DNA of 7,727 nt from Thermocaproicibacter sp002397355 (GTDB lineage Bacteria > Bacillota > Clostridia > Oscillospirales > Acutalibacteraceae): contig DAISNS010000092.1 of the NCBI GenBank assembly GCA_036830905.1, positions 1-7,727 of the forward strand. The letters are read 5' to 3'. Below, in pieces: positions 6,236-7,727 of this stretch; within the stretch, counting starts at the first letter, position 1; every line of letters starts with the position of its first letter. The notes under the pieces were generated by a model that was given only the letters and a program-made list of their open reading frames with translations, had not been told where the DNA came from and made no database searches. Position numbers and translations under genes: made by a program.

Positions 6236-6478
6236 ATGCAGATGATGAACGGAAAAAACATGATCGGCACGATCAACGGCGCGCTGAAAGCGTACAAGAT
6301 ACGCCAGTGCGCGAGGGGCTTCATGAAGGGGCTGCTTGTCGGCGTGGTCGTCGCTCTGGTGCTCGCCGGGGCGTTCGGCGGCATGATGCGCGGCGACCGC
6401 GGCTTCCGCCGCAGGGCGGAGCGCACGGAGCGCGACGCGCGGGAGCTTTTCGGCAATCTGCGCGAATTCTTCCGGTAG
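6236..6478 (+). CDS. small single-pass membrane protein of unknown function
   Basis: An 80-residue protein that I do not assign to a family. It has a polar, basic N-terminus (about 1-31), one hydrophobic Gly/Ala/Val-rich membrane segment (about 32-50, GLLVGVVVALVLAGAFGGM), and a strongly charged tail (51-80) dense in Arg and Glu, ending in FGNLREFF, which could form an amphipathic helix. Basic residues flank the segment on both sides, so topology is uncertain. The ATG at 6236 follows AAGGGG (about 6224-6229). Further in-frame ATGs at 6242 and 6245 are possible starts. The strong terminator right after the stop codon and the G/C-rich third codon positions, like neighbouring genes, support a real gene. 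It is divergent from trmL and alone in its transcription unit. General architecture recalls YtxH-like small membrane proteins, but no diagnostic motif is seen. Confidence 0.75.
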   Translation: MQMMNGKNMIGTINGALKAYKIRQCARGFMKGLLVGVVVALVLAGAFGGMMRGDRGFRRRAERTERDARELFGNLREFFR

Positions 6479-6486
6479 CGGCCTTT

Positions 6487-6516
6487 GCCGGGCGGTTTCA
6501 GCCGCCCGGCTTTCTT
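6487..6516 (+). terminator. intrinsic terminator of the small membrane-protein gene
   Basis: GCCGGGCGG (6487-6495) pairs perfectly with CCGCCCGGC (6502-6510), 9 pairs around a 6-base loop, followed directly by TTTCTT. It begins 8 bases after the stop codon, ends this transcript, and insulates the unit downstream. Confidence 0.9.
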
Positions 6517-6667
6517 ATGCCCACCGCTTATCTTACCATAATTTGCGCGCGGCGTACAGCCAGCCGGATGCTGGGCGGCGCCCCGGCGCGCGGAGCGGTG
6601 AAAGCTTTTCGTTTGGCTGGCCGGGAGGGCTTTGGGCGTCTCCCGTTTCTGAAAACAGGCCCCGCGC

Positions 6668-6696
6668 TTGAAAAACGCTCTCTGCCGGAATATAAT
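6668..6696 (+). promoter_or_regulatory. promoter of the right-end gene
   Basis: TTGAAA (6668-6673), a 17-base spacer and a perfect TATAAT (6691-6696). Initiation is expected near 6703, leaving a leader of about 118 bases before the ATG at 6821. It lies downstream of the terminator at 6487-6516, so the right-end gene is independently transcribed. Confidence 0.85.
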
Positions 6697-6727
6697 GGTA
6701 AGCGCCGGGTTTATTATTGTAAGATTC

Positions 6728-6770
6728 CGGGCGTTTTATGCCCGCCGGCAAGCGCGCGGCGCGGAGCCGG
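6728..6770 (+). other. two adjacent hairpins in the leader of the right-end gene
   Basis: The first hairpin has CGGGC/GCCCG arms (6728-6732 and 6740-6744), extendable by one G-U pair, with a 5-7 base loop. The second follows without a gap: CCGGC/GCCGG outer arms (6745-6749, 6766-6770) with an inner GCGC/GCGC helix (6752-6762). Neither is followed by a T run. They lie about 40 bases upstream of the ribosome binding site, so they may stabilise the leader or act in regulation, or simply reflect high GC. Confidence 0.4.
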
Positions 6771-6820
6771 AAATACGGTGGGCCATACATAAAAAGTGGA
6801 AACGGGAAGGAGCGGCCGAC

Positions 6821-7727
6821 ATGGAGGACGAGGCGCGGATCGGCGAATACTACACCGTGAGCCTGAAACCCTACGACACGGGCGGCGACGCGGATTCCAG
6901 GCTGGACGAGGCGCGGCGCGCCTACTTCGCCGGAAAAGCGGCGAAGGGCGTCTGCCGCGTCGTGGAGGACGGCAGGGAGGGGAAAATCCGCTATAAGCTG
7001 GGGCGCAACTGCTTCCGCTGGAAAAAGGTCTGCGGGGGGAAAACCCTGCAGGAGGCGTTTTCCGTCGCGGACGGCTGGCGGCTGCTGACGCACGACTGCG
7101 AGGGCCGCCTGCTCTCCTCCGCCGCCTACGACGGCGGCCTGCGCTGGCTGCGCACCGCGTATTACGCCCCCGGCTCCGCCGCGCCGGAGGCCGTCCTTTC
7201 CCGCGGGGAGGGCTGCCTGCTCCTGCGCACGGCGGCGGGCGAGACGAAGCTGCTGCCCTGCCCCTGGGAGCCGGGCACCGCCGGGCAGAGCCTCGTGAAC
7301 GCGAAGGCCGGCGAGCCGCGGGCGACGGCGCGCGCGCAGGGCGGCTGCTTCTGCTTCTGCCCGGAGGAGGAGCGCGCGCTGCGCTTCGCCGCGCTCCGCG
7401 GGATCCGGAGCGACCCCGCCGCGCTGCGGCCCGTGTGGCCCGGCGCGGACGGGGCGGAGGAGCTGGACTTCACCGTGACGCCGAACGACGGCGCGCTTTC
7501 CGGCCCGCGCGGCCCGGATCCCGCCGGCTCCCCCGAGGGGCGGGAAGCCCCGCCGCGCGCCGTTCATACCGTACATAAGGAAGCCGGAAAGCCCGAAACC
7601 GAGGAGAGCGCCGACGACTACGCCGCGAACCGCGAGATCTTCGCCTGCGGCGAGCGCCCCGCGAAATACGCCGTGGCGGCGAAGGGCCTTGCCGGCGGCG
7701 TGCGCGGCGGCCCCCGGCGCGGCGGGC
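6821..7727 (+). CDS. unrecognised protein, N-terminal 302 residues, cut off by window edge
   Basis: The frame is open from the ATG at 6821 to the window end. AAGGAG lies 8 bases upstream and a strong promoter at 6668-6696. Third codon positions are almost all G or C, as in the neighbouring genes, supporting real coding. I do not recognise a family. Residues 1-115 are compact and rich in aromatic and charged residues (for example IGEYYTVSLKPYD, KIRYKLGRNCFRWKKV, LRWLRTAYYAP), suggesting a folded domain with beta structure. Residues about 130-200 include PCPWEPGTAGQSLVNAK and a CFCFC cluster (176-180). About 223-268 is rich in Pro, Gly, Glu and Ala and probably disordered. Cysteines visible at 45, 64, 71, 93, 132, 147, 176, 178, 180 and 276 are many for 302 residues. 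No signal peptide or membrane segment is seen in the visible part, so it is probably cytoplasmic unless the missing end differs. No function is proposed. Confidence 0.82.
   Translation, partial: MEDEARIGEYYTVSLKPYDTGGDADSRLDEARRAYFAGKAAKGVCRVVEDGREGKIRYKLGRNCFRWKKVCGGKTLQEAFSVADGWRLLTHDCEGRLLSSAAYDGGLRWLRTAYYAPGSAAPEAVLSRGEGCLLLRTAAGETKLLPCPWEPGTAGQSLVNAKAGEPRATARAQGGCFCFCPEEERALRFAALRGIRSDPAALRPVWPGADGAEELDFTVTPNDGALSGPRGPDPAGSPEGREAPPRAVHTVHKEAGKPETEESADDYAANREIFACGERPAKYAVAAKGLAGGVRGGPRRGG

Larger units (their letters stand above)
6517..6820 (+). other. 304-base non-coding stretch with promoter and leader
   Basis: No convincing gene lies here on either strand. The left half (6517-6667) has GC-rich short inverted repeats, for example GCCGG/CCGGC arms near 6563-6590, but nothing assignable. 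The right half holds the promoter at 6668-6696 and a leader of about 118 bases with two adjacent hairpins, up to the coding start at 6821. No known riboswitch or RNA gene was recognised. Confidence 0.6.

Noticed and set aside
6530..6535. A TAAGAT -10-like box with extended TG on the minus strand, resembling the lipoprotein -10 region
   Set aside because: No acceptable -35 box lies 16-18 bases upstream, and transcription would run antisense through the terminator and small gene. Considered chance, though a distant trmL promoter is not formally excluded.
6202..6792. A 196-codon plus-strand frame overlapping the small membrane-protein gene
   Set aside because: It reads through the strong terminator at 6487-6516 and the promoter at 6668-6696, and its translation has no coherent features.
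6533..7576. A 347-codon minus-strand frame opposite the right-end gene
   Set aside because: The plus-strand frame has an AAGGAG site, a promoter and G/C third positions. The minus frame is Arg/Ala/Gly-rich, has no comparable start signals and crosses the plus-strand promoter.
1..7727. CRISPR arrays, insertion sequences, attachment sites, tRNA or rRNA genes
   Set aside because: No regularly spaced repeats, transposase or integrase frames, flanking long inverted repeats or tRNA-like folds were seen on reading the window.

Overview
This is a GC-rich bacterial chromosomal segment. It most resembles a high-GC Clostridia/Firmicutes genome: genes start behind strong AGGAGG-type ribosome binding sites, sigma-A type promoters have TTGAAA/TTGACA and TATAAT boxes 17 bp apart, intrinsic terminators are classical, and there is a pgk-tpiA-gpmI glycolytic cluster with a cofactor-independent phosphoglycerate mutase. 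The taxonomic call is inference only. The window is mostly housekeeping DNA. I see no CRISPR array, mobile element, rRNA or tRNA gene.

Left part (minus strand, 1-1969). The extreme left edge holds a perfect consensus promoter (119-147) that appears to drive a gene running out of the window, of which only about 15 codons are visible. Next comes a monocistronic peptide/oligopeptide ABC-transporter substrate-binding lipoprotein (185-1801). It has its own promoter, an operator-like palindrome just upstream of that promoter, and no permease or ATPase genes beside it here.

Middle (minus strand, 1905-5655). A glycolytic operon is transcribed pgk > tpiA > gpmI from a good promoter at 5627-5655 and ends in a strong intrinsic terminator at 1905-1943. 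The three enzymes cover 1,3-bisphosphoglycerate to 3-phosphoglycerate, triose-phosphate isomerisation, and 3-phosphoglycerate to 2-phosphoglycerate. Glyceraldehyde-3-phosphate dehydrogenase and enolase are not adjacent in this window. A GC hairpin separates pgk from tpiA.

Right part (5682-7727). trmL, a tRNA wobble-position 2'-O-methyltransferase, lies upstream of pgk on the minus strand. Divergent from it is an 80-residue single-pass membrane protein of unknown role, closed by a strong terminator. After about 300 bp of non-coding DNA with a promoter and a structured leader comes the start of a cysteine-containing protein that I do not recognise (6821 to beyond the window edge). This right end is the least explained part of the window.
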